Of a DNA stretch of 64,000 bases, positions 47,478-59,640 are shown in pieces (the stretch's first letter is position 1; each line of letters begins with the position of its first letter). Made by a program: the position numbers and the translations under genes. The notes under the pieces were generated by a model. That model did not search any database, had not been told where the DNA came from, and worked only from the letters and a program-made list of their open reading frames with translations. The stretch is from Xestospongia muta (Eukaryota; Porifera; Demospongiae; Haplosclerida; Petrosiidae): the NCBI GenBank assembly GCA_963693285.1, contig OY848921.1, forward strand, positions 4,087,497 to 4,151,496, written 5' to 3'.

Positions 47478-47493
47478 CACGTGATATCACGTG
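47478..47493. promoter_or_regulatory. perfect 16-bp palindrome with two E-boxes (copy A)
   Basis: CACGTGATATCACGTG, 78 bp before the ATG. Repeated in copy B (53584-53599, one change) and copy C (60363-60378, perfect). It could bind bHLH-zip factors; function is inferred. Confidence 0.5.
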
Positions 47494-48256
47494 ATAGTAT
47501 TATTATAACTTAACCACCTGTTCCTCACGAATGTGCTTGCACATCTTTCTCGTTTGTATGTCAGATGTGTAATGGATTCTCCAACTCATGAACAACGTCA
47601 AGGTTTAGTGGTAAAATGGAATACTGAAGATGTGGTAAAGTATTTACAAGATTATGGACTGGACAATGAAGTTGCTATGGCTTTTCATGGTAAGCAATTA
47701 TTTATGATAGCTTTCTAATGAATTACACAACAGATAATAAAATTAATGGCAAGCATATAGTTAATGAGTATGATTGGAATCATGACAAACTTCAAAGAAT
47801 GGGAATAAAGTAAGAGTATTATTGTAATATACTTGATTCATAAATTTATTTAGTGCTGAAGGTGACCGAGAAGATGTACTAAAGGTTATTAAGAAACTCA
47901 AAAAGAATGATGTAGCCACAAAATCTAAAGTAGACAGATAATAGTAACTTGTACACATAGTATGATCATGTTTCAATGCTGTAGGTTTTTCAAGACCCTT
48001 TATATGGCCCAATTGAACTTCATCCTTTACTTGTGAAAATTATTGATACTCCTCAATTCCAACGCTTACGGGATATCAAACAGCTTGGTAAGTAGTGTAT
48101 ATATAGTAATATGTTATTATTATGAGTTTTAATGTCTTATTATCATATCACTGTTAAAATAGAGTGAATATTTTAACTGACTGATAGTCACTTTGATTGC
48201 GTTTGTGTTGTTTAATTAACTATAACTTAAACTAAAACACTTTTAATTTAATTATA

Positions 48257-48493
48257 CCGTGGCGTTCAAAAGAGTTCGGCCACACACGCGGAAGTTGCAT
48301 TATTTGAGTTTATTTAAATTAACCACAGCTACACGTGTAGTGTTTCTGAGTTATCTTTTTAAAGGTGTTGCTACACGTAACTGAGCACCTGTAAGATGTT
48401 CTGTTAAGTACTGCACATTGTCTAAGTAAATAAGCTTAAGTACTATTTTTAATGAGAAACATGTGGGTGGCCGAACTCTTTTGAGCGCCACTG
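48257..48493. mobile_element. MITE (Tc1/mariner-like), copy A intron 4
   Basis: 237 bp with 27-base inverted ends (CCGTGGCGTTCAAAAGAGTT / CAGTGGCGCTCAAAAGAGTT), flanked by TA on both sides. No coding capacity. The same insertion is in copy B, so it predates the duplication. Confidence 0.9.
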
Positions 48494-48564
48494 TATTTAG
48501 TTAACTTACTGTAATAAACTAAAATGATTCTAAAATATGTAAAACTAACTGTAAATTATCTACT

Positions 48565-48808
48565 GAGAGAACAAACTAACTATAACTAACTAAATCTCTG
48601 CTAGTTAATTCATGCATACATACATTGAACCATAATATAATTAATGATAGAAACAAATAACTATATCTCTTTTAATATTAATCAATAGAACCTAGCTTAT
48701 ATTATATATACTTTTATCTTTTGCGAGATCTGTTAACTCACACTTTATAATACATGCATACATACATGCATGCATGCACACACACACGTACACACACACA
48801 CATGCGTG

Positions 48809-48870
<62 letters not shown>

Positions 48871-49329
48871 GTACCGCTGTAAAAACTGATTGGTTGGTTT
48901 ACATAGAATCTTCATTATTTTGGCAATTAACTACATTCATACTGTCATAATTTTAATTATTTAAGTAAAGTATTTGGTAGTATTAGCTGATGAATAGTCT
49001 AAAAGTAATAGATTATTCAGTATGTTTATAGACTATAGACCAAGTTATGCTGTGCACTAAATAAAGTAAACTTTTATCACATGTGCTAATGAAGTTGAAA
49101 TTAATTTAATGAAGGTAGTATGAAAATGAATATAATATTAAAAGAAAGCCTTGAACAATTACTAGTTCATATATCTGTCTAGATATTTCAATTTAGCAAC
49201 TACCAACCACTTTATCTACATTAACTAAAATCTAATTATATTATGTTTGAACCTTTCTATGCATAAATTAGCTAGCAGACATTTAGTTAGCTACAATTAG
49301 TTATAGTTAGTTATAGTTAGATGCTCTCT
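48565..49329. mobile_element. 760-bp foldback-like element, copy A
   Basis: The left arm (AACTAACTATAACTAACTAA, then TCTGCTAG) is mirrored at 49270-49329 (CTAGCAGACATTTAGTTAGC, then TATAGTTAGATGCTCTCT). It carries an internal AC/GTAT microsatellite. In copy A it ends exactly at the 675-bp deletion point. The copy B version spans about 54,670-55,435. Confidence 0.6.
48755..48866. repeat. alternating purine-pyrimidine microsatellite, copy A
   Basis: A compound CATA, CATG, (AC)n, (GTAT)n, (TA)n tract of about 110 bases. Matching tract in copy B at 54862-54972. Such tracts can adopt Z-DNA. Confidence 0.9.
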
Positions 49330-51119
49330 TGGATCATCTTGTGAAGATCAATAATTTATCATCTCAGTTTCAAGAGTATGGGTTAGATTGGGAGAAAGAG
49401 AAAGTTTTTATTAAAGAACTGATGACTGGAATACATGATCAAGTATAATAATATAAGAAATAGTTATTAATTATTAATATGATTTTTAACAATTAAGGGT
49501 AGACCAGCAGAAAAGTTATTTTTATATGAGGTTTGTACAAGTTGATATCTAGTATGCTAATGTTTTTACAATTAGATTGTTGCCAACCACCTTAATAGTA
49601 TTGATGTTGACAAAATGGATTACATTGCACGAGATTGTATTGGCTTGGGAATTAAGGTTGCTTTTGATTGGAGGTTTGTCTAACTTATATAATAAAAATG
49701 TGTTTTATTATGCTACATATATATATCATTACAGACGTTACATTCAATTTTCAAAGGTTATTGAGTGTGATGATGGTAAATGGCATATTTGTCCCAGAGA
49801 GAAGGTACTATGTCCTGTGAGCTATCATTGACCAGTACACTAAACTCTATTTAGGAAATCAGGAACTTATACCAGTTGTTTGAGGCCCGTGATTATTTGT
49901 TCAGACAAGCTTATCAACATAAGACAAAAATGCAGTGGAATTCATGTATGACACACTACAATATGTATTAATTATTAGATTTATTTATATTTCTTATATT
50001 AAGGATTGGAAATGCCTTGGTAAAAGCTCATGATTTCATTAAAATACCAGGAGAAAACAAGTTAGTAATTGATTGTACTGAGTATTTGTCATTATATCTT
50101 GTTTCTAGTATTCCTAAGAAGATGTCAGAGACTATTGATGATATGTTTGCTTTCACATTATTGACAGACAGTGTGCTTCAGTTAATAAAAGTGGATTCTC
50201 AACCTGAACTTAATGAAGTAAGTGTTGTGTTTAACTAGTGACATTTAGATTTATTAGCCAATTTAATGACAGTCTAGAGAGTTACTTGAACGAGTTGAAA
50301 AGAGGGAACTGTATAAACTTATTAATTATGTCTTGTGGAAAAAGCGTCCTGAATTAGTAAGTGCTTTAATAATTTTTAATCTATAATTTGTATTTAGTCT
50401 GACATTGAAAAGTTAATTGCTGAGAAGGCATGCAATGGAAGTAGTGGTCTAAATCCAGATGATGTGGAAAAAGAAATATATTTGGATGTAAGTCATGTTC
50501 TTACTGATATTAATTGTATATACTTATTTTATATGATAGCTTGTTAAATTCAACTATGGAAGTAAAGAAAAAAACCCATTGGATAATCTCTGGTTTTACA
50601 GAAAGTTGTCTCCCAATAAAGCTACTAAAGCTACTCAAGAACAGGTTCATTCTGATGATTATAATGTACTTTGGTGCTCAATATATCTGTACTTTTTTCA
50701 GAGATCCCACATGTTTCCTAAAGTTTTCCAAGAATTTGAGTACAGAGTGTATTGTAAGTCTAAAGATGAAGCAATAATTCAAGCTATTAGAAGGTACATA
50801 TTCCATTAAATTAATCCATTGACATCTTGGTTTAGAGGTTTTATTAAGCTTTGTGAAGATAAGCCAGAAATTTATGGAGTTCCATTGGTTAGTTAGTACA
50901 CATATAGTTACTAGTCTCTTGTTTTCTATCTTAGATGTTAATTGTAGTAACATTTTATCCCACTCAACTCTGTCTATAGCTATATAGATATTTAGTATTA
51001 ATCAGTCCCTTCAATTTTATAGCACAATCTTTTTAGTGTGAACAGGAAGTTAGTCTATGGATAACTTAGCTGTACTTTAAAATAATATTAGTAGTTGGGT
51101 ATGATAGAATGTATGTTGA

Positions 51120-51192
51120 TTCATTGAAATGTTGGTTTAGAGGTTTTATTAAGCTTTGTAAGGAAGAACTGTAATTTATTGGCATTCCACTG
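51120..51192 (+). pseudogene. decayed duplicate of penultimate exon, copy A
   Basis: AGAGGTTTTATTAAGCTTTG repeats the exon at about 50835-50887 but contains a stop (GAACTG TAA) before a surviving GTAAGTTG donor. The same relic is in copy B at about 57917-57972. Confidence 0.8.
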
Positions 51193-51789
51193 GTAAGTTG
51201 CATATAGTTGGTTTTAAAATAATATTTTAAATAGCTATCTTAACAATACTTGATAGAATCAACTATACACATACATTAGTACTCTATCTTATACATTAAT
51301 TGGCCTCTTAAGATGTTTTGGTCCCACTGAGCAACTGACCCTGACTATAGTATATATTTATGTTTTCAAAAATTAAAAAAACTTTTTCAAGCAAAGCCTT
51401 GTAGCATTATTTTCTAGAATGAACAGGACATACATTAACTGTATTTAATAGTATTAGTAAGTATATATTAGTAATCAGTACATTTGCTTGTCTTGTTAAA
51501 GTTGGTATCATTTGGTATTATGTAGGGAGAAGATACTGAAGTAGATGGTGATGAGTTACTGGTAATAGCGTCTTCACCTGTTTTGTCTGATACTGAGAAT
51601 AATGGTCATGATAATGATGATGATGATTAAGAACATTTATAACTAGCTGCAATGTAGATTGTGCATTATATATATAAGTCTAGAATCATATATATATAAT
51701 GCAGGTCATTAGTTTCTGCTAATATTAGTAACCAGTTATTTTAATTATTATTAATAAAAGTTACGTAATTGGACGATCTAACATCTGGG

Positions 51790-52227
51790 AACTCGTCTAA
51801 ACAAACCACGTGTACTTGAACGAAATGTTGTAAAAGTGCAGTCATCTCTTGGTTTGTCAAGTCCTCAAGCATCAAGAAGACTCAGTCTCCTTGATTCTCC
51901 TCGAGGAAGGACTCCTTCAAGCCTCACACGGTAAATTAATCATATATGTTTACCAAAAAGGTGAGGACTTCCTGCTAATTTTTGTCTAATTGATTTATTA
52001 GATTACTTGTGGCTGAACAAACTCATACAATAAAAGTCAAAACTCACCTGTTCCAGTTCATACACAAGATGTTCTAACTTCTACGATATGACAATTCCAG
52101 TATTTATAATATAGTTAGACAACCATATCATTATTATTATCGTTTTACAGAACAATATTGGAATTATAAAAATGAGATGATGATAAGTGATAGAAGAAAG
52201 AGGGCTATTGAACTGAGGGCTTATTAG
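51790..52227 (+). CDS. small unknown exon pair after copy A
   Basis: An open block ending at GTAAAT (near 51931) encodes SSLGLSSPQASRRLSLLDSP and RGRTPSSLTR. A later block (52151-52227, after TTTTACAG) encodes QYWNYKNEMMISDRRKRAIE, then LRAY and a stop. A further short block at 52002-52056 lies between them. Basic and Ser-rich; family unknown. It could be the tail of a second gene captured in the repeat unit. Confidence 0.4.
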
Positions 52228-52271
52228 TAAGTCCTACTAATAGCCTAAGTGATGAGGTTGATTAAAGTGAT

Positions 52272-52841
52272 TTAGTGAATTGTGAGGGAAGGTAAAAAAG
52301 AAAACTGTTTCTTGATAGTGTTAATAGATAAGTCGAGATTAATTGGGAGAAGGGCATTCCACAGTCTTGGAATTCGATTAAAGAAGAAATGGCGGGAGTG
52401 ATTAGTAGAGGAGATGGAATGAATTGTTTTATGGGAGCTTACAGATCTAGTGTCAGAGGAGCTAAAAGAAATAAGACTATGAATATTGATACAGTAATGA
52501 GAAGACTGGAGACGTCTAAAAATAAAGATTATGTCATTTAGTTCCATGGAGAGCATGAGAGGCAGTATGTGAAGAGAAGTGAGGCGAGACTTGTAGTTGG
52601 AAAGGAAGTCATTTAAGATAAATTTAGAAGCATGCCTTTGAATATCCTCAATTTTGGTAATGTCCTTTATCAGATGTGGACGCCAGATTTGAGAGCCATA
52701 GAGAATCTGTGGTCTAATAATAGACATGTAAAGAGCCCTTTTGGTAGGGATAGAGCTGGTATGATGGAATGAACGACAGATGACACCAAGGGTCTTATAT
52801 GCTTTAGGAGATATGTAGTCATAGTGATTACTCAAGGACAA
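52272..52841 (-). mobile_element. 5'-truncated LINE reverse transcriptase tail, copy A
   Basis: 189 codons open on the minus strand: LYMSIIRPQILYGSQIW, ITKIEDIQRHASKFIL, LPLMLSMELNDIIFIFRRL and FFFNRIPRLWNALLP, typical of the end of a non-LTR retrotransposon ORF2. No RT core or endonuclease remains. Confidence 0.85.
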
Positions 52842-53583
52842 ATCCCTGGATTTTAAAATTGTAACTCCACCTAATATTTATTGTTAATAGTGTATTAATT
52901 GTTTAGTGTTAATGATTGTTTTAATTTTTTTAGACTATCTACAAAGGGTTAGTATTAGATTTGAATTTAGAGAGTACATCGTTGAAAATCTATGATTCTG
53001 AATGGGCATGGCTCGTCAGTGACCAGTAAATAATTTTTGTATTAATTATTCAATAGTAAATTGAGAATGTACAAAAATCATGAATTCATGTATGTATATT
53101 TTGGTCGTACTTTGTATTCCATATTGTTTATATTGCTTGTATTCTACTACTTGTAAGTTTATTTTAGTGCTAGTATAGATTGGTTATCTATTGTCTATGG
53201 TACAAAGACCAGGCATTTGTCACCTGGTTTATGAAATTGCACTTTGTTTTGTACAATACAATTTTAATTGAAGTGATGTCTGCATTTAATACAGAGGTAG
53301 ATTACCAGCTATTATCATGTTTGTGTTTTCTTTAGTTCAAGCCGCTAGGAAATGACATCACACAGTGGGATCATTTCAGTAGCATTTTCTAAAAGTGTAA
53401 GCCATACAAACATTAGCTTAAATGCATTATCATTGTAAATGTACCTCTAGTAAGTGATACGAAATGAACACTTCTAATACTCATAACTTTGATATGACAA
53501 TGGCTTTTATCTGTAATTACTCATCAATGTAGATATTATATATTATACTACTATATAATGACACTTGTTCATTGATAAACAAG

Positions 53584-53599
53584 CACGTGGTATCACGTG
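53584..53599. promoter_or_regulatory. E-box palindrome (copy B)
   Basis: CACGTGGTATCACGTG, 78 bp before the copy B ATG. One base breaks the symmetry but both CACGTG words remain. Confidence 0.5.
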
Positions 53600-53677
53600 A
53601 TAGTATTATTATAACTTAACTACCTGTTCCTCACGAATGTGCTTGCACATCATTCTCGTTTGTATGTCAGATGTGTA

Positions 53678-54916
53678 ATGGATTCTCCAACTCATGAACT
53701 ACCTCAAGGTTTAGTGGTAAAATGGAATACTGAAGATATGGTAAAGTATTTACAAGATAATGGACTGGACAATGAAGTTGCTATGGCTTTTCATGGTAAG
53801 CAATTATTTATGATAGCTTTCTAATGAATTACACAACAGATAATAAAATTAATGGCAAGCATATAGTTAATGAGTATGATTGGAATCATGACAATCTTCA
53901 AAGAATAGGAATAAAGTAAGAGTATTATTGTAATATACTTGATTCATAAATTTATTTAGTGCTGAAGGTGACCGAGAAGATGTACTAAAGGTTATTAAGA
54001 AACTCAAAAAGAATGATGTAGCCACAAAATCTAAAGTAGACAGATAATAGTAACTTGTACACATAGTATGATCATGTTTCAATGCTGTAGGTTTTTCAAG
54101 ACCCTTTATATGGCCCAATTGAACTTCATCCTTTACTTGTGAAAATTATTGATACTCCTCAATTCCAACGCTTACGGGATATCAAACAGCTTGGTAAGTA
54201 ATGTATATATAGTAATATGTTATTATTATGAGTTTTAATGTCTTATTATCATATCACTGTTAAAATAGAGTGAATATTTTAACTAACTGATAGTCACTTC
54301 GATTGCATTTGTGTTGTTTAATTAACTATAGCATAACTAAAACACTTTTAGTTTAATTATACCGTGGTGTTCAAAAGAGTTTGGCCACCCACGCGGAAGT
54401 TGCATTATTTGAGTTTATTTAAATTAACAACAGCTACACGTGTAGTGTTTCAAAGCTATCTTTATAGAACTGTTGATACACGTAACTGAGCAGCTGTAGA
54501 TATTCTGTTAAGTACTGCGCATTGTCTAAGTAAATAAGCTTAAGTACTATTTTTAATGAGAAACACATGGGTGGCCGAACTCTTTTGAGCACCACTGTAT
54601 TTAGTTAACTTACTGTAATAAACTAAAATGATTCTAAAATATGTAAAACTAACTGTAAATTATCTACTGAAAGAACAAACTAACTATAACTAACTAAATC
54701 TCTGCTAGTTAATTCATGCATACATACATTGAACCATAATATAATTAATGACAGAAACAAATAACTATATCTTTTAATATTAATCAATAGAACCTAGCTT
54801 ATATTATATATACTTTTATCTTTTGCGAGATCTGTTAACTCACACTTTATAATACATGCATACATACATGCATGCATGCACACACACACGTACACACACA
54901 CACATGCGTGTATATG

Positions 54917-54948
<32 letters not shown>

Positions 54949-57900
54949 TATATAATTATATATATATATATAATATGTACCGCTGTAAAAACTGATTGGT
55001 TGGTTTACATAGAATCTTCATTATTTTGGCAATTAACTACATTCATACTGTCGTAATTTTAATTATTTAAGTAAAGTATTTGGTAGTATTAGCTGATGAA
55101 TAGTCTAAAAGTAATAGATTATTTGGTATGTTTATAGACTATAGACCAAGTTATGCTGTGCACTAAATAAAGTAAACTTTTATCACATGTGCTAATGAAG
55201 TTGAAATTAATTTAATGAAGGTAGTATGAAAATGAATATAATATTAAAAGAAAGCCTTGAACAATTACTAGTTCATATATCTGTCTAGATATTTCAATTT
55301 AGCAACTACCAACCACTTTATCTACATTAACTAAAATCTAATTATATTATGTTTGAACCTTTCTATGCATCAATTAGCTAGCAGACGTTTAGTTAGCTAC
55401 AATTAATTATAGTTACTTATAGTTAGATGCTCTCTCAGCAGATAATTATAGTTAGTTATAGTTAATTTTATCATCTGTCAGAACAATTTTAGTTACTTAA
55501 CTAAAATATAACTAGACTTAATTAAAAGGGTTTTTACTTAACTAAAACAACATCAGTTTACTCATGTCGTCCTTTGTTACTTTCATTGTAAATAATCATC
55601 GATTCTTTAGATTAATCGATGCATTAATATTTACAGTGACATGTGTATGTTTTCCCAATTAAAATTATGTTATACAACATCATTTAATATATAGTAGTAA
55701 TAAAATGATATGACCTTTAATACCATATATTTTTAATATATTGTAGGTGGTGTATACTATGTTTATCCAGGAGCATCACACAATCGTTTTGAGCACAGCA
55801 TTGGGTAACAAGGAAACGTTTGATATTTTATATACTTTGTTTCTTTTTAGTGTATGTTATTTGGCTGGCATATTTGTAGAAAGTCTTCAATCTAGACAAC
55901 CGGAGCTCTATATTAATGAATGTGATATTCTCTGTGTTAAAATTGCTGGTCTTTGTCATGATATAGGACATGGTCCTCTCTCTCATTTCTTTCAGGATCT
56001 TTTCATTCCAAAAGTACTTCCAAATAAAACACCACCTTGGAAGGTAAAATGATCTTGTCTTGAATGAAAGTAATGTTTTATTTAGCATGAAGAAGCTTCA
56101 GTAAAACGTTTGGATCATCTTGTGAAGATCAATAATTTATCATCTCAGTTTCAAGAGTATGGGTTAGATTGGGAGAAAGAGAAAGTTTTTATTAAAGAAC
56201 TGATGACTGGAATACATGATCAAGTATAATAATATAAGAAATAGTTATTAATTATTAATATGATTTTTAACAATTAAGGGTAGACCAGCAGAAAAGTTAT
56301 TTTTATATGAGGTTTGTACAAGTTGATATCTAGTATGCTAATGTTTTTACAATTAGATTGTTGCCAACCACCTTAATAGTATTGATGTTGACAAAATGGA
56401 TTACATTGCACGAGATTGTATTGGCTTGGGAATTAAGGTTGCTTTTGATTGGAGGTTTGTCTAACTTATATAATAAAAATGTGTTTTATTATGCTACATA
56501 TATATATCATTACAGACGTTACATTCAATTTTCAAAGGTTATTGAGTGTGATGATGGTAAATGGCATATTTGTCCCAGAGAGAAGGTACTATGTCCTGTG
56601 AGCTATCATTGACCAGTACACTAAACTCTATTTAGGAAATCAGGAACTTATACCAGTTGTTTGAGGCCCGTGATTATTTGTTCAGACAAGCTTATCAACA
56701 TAAGACAAAAAATGCAGTGGAATTCATGTATGACACACTACAATATGTATTAATTATTAGATTTATTTATATTTCTTATATTAAGGATTGGAAATGCCTT
56801 GGTAAAAGCTCATGATTTCATTAAAATACCAGGAGAAAACAAGTTAGTAATTGATTGTACTGAGTATTTGTCATTATATCTTGTTTCTAGTATTCCTAAG
56901 AAGATGTCAGAGACTATTGATAATATGTTTGCTTTCACATTATTGACAGACAGTGTGCTTCAATTAATAAAGGTGGATTCTCAACCTGAACTTAATGAAG
57001 TAAGTGTTGTGTTTAACTAGTGACATTTAGATTTATTAGCCAATTTAATGACAGTCAAGAGAGTTACTTGAACGAGTTGAAAAAAGGGAACTGTATAAAC
57101 TTATTAATTATGTCTTGTGGAAAAAGCGTCCTGATTTAGTAAGTGCTTTAATAATTTTTAATCTATAATTTGTATTTAGTCTGACATTGAAAAGTTAATT
57201 GCTGAGAAGGCATGCAATGGAAGTAGTGGTCTAAATCCAGATGATGTGGAAAAAGAAATATATTTGGATGTAAGTCATGTTCTTACTGATATTAATTGTA
57301 TATACTTATTTTATATGATAGCTTGTTAAATTCAACTATGGAAGTAAAGAAAAAAATCCATTGGATAATCTCTGGTTTTACAGAAAGTTGTCTCCCAATA
57401 AAGCTACTAAAGCTACTCAAGAACAGGTTCATTCTGATGATTATAATGTACTTTGGTGCTCAATGTATCTGTACTTTTTTCAGAGATCCCACATGTTTCC
57501 TAAAGTTTTTCAAGAATTTGAGTACAGAGTGTATTGTAAGTCTAAAGATGAAGCAATAATTCAAGCTATTAGAAGGTACATATTCCATTAAATTAATCCA
57601 TTGACATCTTGGTTTAGAGGTTTTATTAAGCTTTGTGAAGATAAGCCAGAAATTTATGGAGTTCCATTGGTTAGTTAGTACACATATAGTTACTAGTCTC
57701 TTGTTTTCTATCTTAGATGTTAATTGTAGTAACATTTTATCCCACTCAACTCTGTCTATAGCTATATAGATATTTAGTATTAATCAGTCCCTTCAATTTT
57801 ATAGCACAATCTTTTTAGTGTGAACAGGAAGTTAGTCTATGGATAACTTAGCTGTACTTTAAAATAATATTAGTAGTTGGTATGATAGAATGTATGTTGA

Positions 57901-58411
57901 TTCATTGAAATGTTGGTTTAGAGGTTTTATTAAGCTTTGTAAGGAAGAACTGTAATTTATTGGCATTCCACTGGTAAGTTGCATATAGTTGGTTTTAAAA
58001 TAATATTTTAAATAGCTATCTTAACAATACTTGATAGAATCAACTATACACATACATTAGTACTCTATCTTATACGTTAATTGGCCTTTTAACATGTTTT
58101 GGTCCCACTGAGCAACTGACCCTGACTATAATATATATTTATGTTTTCAAAAATTAAAAAAATTTTTTCAAGCAAAGCCTTGTAGCATTATTTTCTAGAA
58201 TGAACAGGACATACATTAACTGTATTTAATAGTATTAGTAAGTATATATTAGTAATCAGTACATTTGCTTGTCTTGTTAAAGTTGGTATCATTTGGTATT
58301 ATGTAGGGAGAAGATACTGAAGTAGATGATGATGAGTTACTGGTAATAGCGTCTTCACCTGTTTTGTCTGATACTGAGAATAATGGTCATGATAATGACG
58401 ATGATGATTAA
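53678..58411 (+). CDS. SAMHD1: SAMHD1-like SAM + HD dNTP triphosphohydrolase (copy B)
   Basis: Eighteen short exons join in frame to about 597 residues (human SAMHD1: 626). The SAM domain ([18 protein letters not shown]) lies in exons 1-3 (53678-53795, then 53840 onward). The HD domain is in exons 5-9, with all four metal-site motifs: FEHS (55747-55804), [12 protein letters not shown] (55851-56043) and DYIARD (56357-56454). Then come [30 protein letters not shown], the C-lobe and an acidic tail. The family cleaves dNTPs to nucleoside and triphosphate and limits dNTP pools; in vertebrates it restricts retroviruses. The start ATG is the first in frame. The exon-3 donor must be the GTAGAC just before an in-frame stop. 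Allosteric-site residues were not checked. Confidence 0.85.
54362..54597. mobile_element. MITE, copy B intron 4
   Basis: Sister of 48257-48493, with several substitutions and short indels. Confidence 0.9.
54862..54972. repeat. alternating purine-pyrimidine microsatellite, copy B
   Basis: Same compound structure as in copy A, with small length changes. Confidence 0.9.
55747..56043 (+). CDS. SAMHD1: HD catalytic exons 5 and 6 of copy B
   Basis: Exon 5 (55747-55804) carries [10 protein letters not shown] and exon 6 (55851-56043) carries [16 protein letters not shown]. These are the exons missing from copy A. The intron between them is only 46 bases. Confidence 0.9.
57917..57972 (+). pseudogene. 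decayed duplicate of penultimate exon, copy B
   Basis: Mirrors the relic at 51120: in-frame TAA, intact donor. The live exon is 57617-57669 ([18 protein letters not shown]). Confidence 0.8.
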
Positions 58412-58569
58412 GAACATTTATAACTAGCTGCAATGTAGATTGTGCATTATATATATAAGTCTAGAATCATATATATATAATGCAGGTCATTAGTTTCTGC
58501 TAATATTAGTAACCAGTTATTTTAATTGTTATTAATAAAAGTTACTTAATTGGGCGATCTAACATCTGG

Positions 58570-59009
58570 GAACTAGTCTAAACAAAGCACGTGTACTTGA
58601 ACGAAATATTGTAAAAGCGCAGTCATCTCTTGGTTTGTCAAGTCCTCAAGCATCAAGAAGACTCAGTCTGCTTGATTCTCCTCGAGGAAGGACTCCTTCA
58701 AGCCTCACACGGTAAATTAATCATATATGTTTACCAAAAAGGTGAGGATTTCCTGCTAATTTTTGTCTAATTGATTTATTAGATTACTTGTGGCTGAACA
58801 AACTCATACAATAAAAGTCAAAACTCACCTGTTCCAGTTCATACACAAGATGTTCTAACTTCTACGATATGACAATTCCAGTATTTATAATATAGTTAGA
58901 CAACCATATCATTATTATTATCGTTTTACAGAACAATATTGGAATTATAAAAATGAGATGATGATAAGTGATAGAAGTAAGAGAGCTATTGAACTGAGGG
59001 CTTATTAGT
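58570..59009 (+). CDS. small unknown exon pair after copy B
   Basis: Sister of 51790-52227 with only a few changes, all keeping the frame (RLSLLDSPRGRTPSSLTR is unchanged). Frame conservation between the copies mildly supports coding. Confidence 0.4.
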
Positions 59010-59052
59010 AAGTCCTACTAATAGCCTAAGTGATGAGGTTGATTAAAGTGAT

Positions 59053-59640
59053 TTAGTGAATTGTGAGGGAAGGTAAAAAAGAAAACTGTTTCTTGATAGT
59101 GTTAATAGATAAGTCGAGATTAATTGGGAGAAGGGCATTCCACAGTCTTGGAATTCGATTAAAGAAGAAATGGCGGGAGTAATTAGTAGAGGAAATGGAA
59201 TGAATCGTTTTATGGGAGCTTGCAGATCTAGTGTCAGAGGAGCTAAAAGAAATAAAACTATGAATATTGATACAGTAATGAGAAGACTGGAGACGTCTAA
59301 AAATAAAGATTATGTCATTTAGTTCCATTGAGAGCATGAGAGGCAGTATGTAAAGAGAAGTGAGGCGAGACTTGTAGTTGGAAAGGAAGTCATTTAAGAT
59401 AAATTTAGAAGCACGCCTTTGAATATCCTCAATTTTGGTAATGTCCTTTATCAATGGGGATGCCAGATTTGAGAGCCATAGAGAATCTGTGGTCTAATAA
59501 TAGACATGTAAAGAGCCCTTTTGGTAGGGATAGAGCTGGTATGATGGAATGAACGACAGATGAGGCCAAGGGTCTTATATGCTTTGGCAGATATGTAGTC
59601 ATAGTGATTACTCAAGGACAAATCCCTGGATTTTAAAATT
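59053..59640 (-). mobile_element. LINE tail, copy B
   Basis: The same fragment in the second repeat unit, with a small indel near 59453 that breaks the frame. It shows that the LINE fragment was part of the duplicated segment. Confidence 0.85.

Larger units (their letters stand above)
47572..51630 (+). pseudogene. SAMHD1: SAMHD1-like copy A, HD exons deleted
   Basis: SAM exons 47572-47689, 47734-47809 and 47854-47928 and the linker exon 47985-48087 are intact. Compared with copy B, 675 bp are missing at about 49329, removing exon 5, exon 6 and the start of exon 7. Lost with them are the FEHS and CHDIGH metal-site motifs. Exon 11 also lacks one A in a run (five instead of six, near 49926), shifting the frame. 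The downstream exons (49855-51630) are otherwise very like copy B, and the acidic tail ends at 51628-51630. It cannot encode an active dNTPase; a SAM-only peptide is conceivable but unproven. Confidence 0.85.

Noticed and set aside
50085..50115. 27-base micro-intron in SAMHD1-like exon 12
   Set aside because: GTATTTG...TTTCTAG is present but too short for normal splicing, and the frame is open through it.
50678..50953. Minus-strand 91-codon frame (repeated at 57460)
   Set aside because: Antisense shadow of SAMHD1-like exons.
54856..55056. Open frame rich in His, Thr and Tyr
   Set aside because: Translation of the AC/GTAT microsatellite in an intron.
53678..58411. Bacterial-type dGTPase from contamination
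   Set aside because: Many introns with GT..AG borders and an N-terminal SAM domain show an animal gene.
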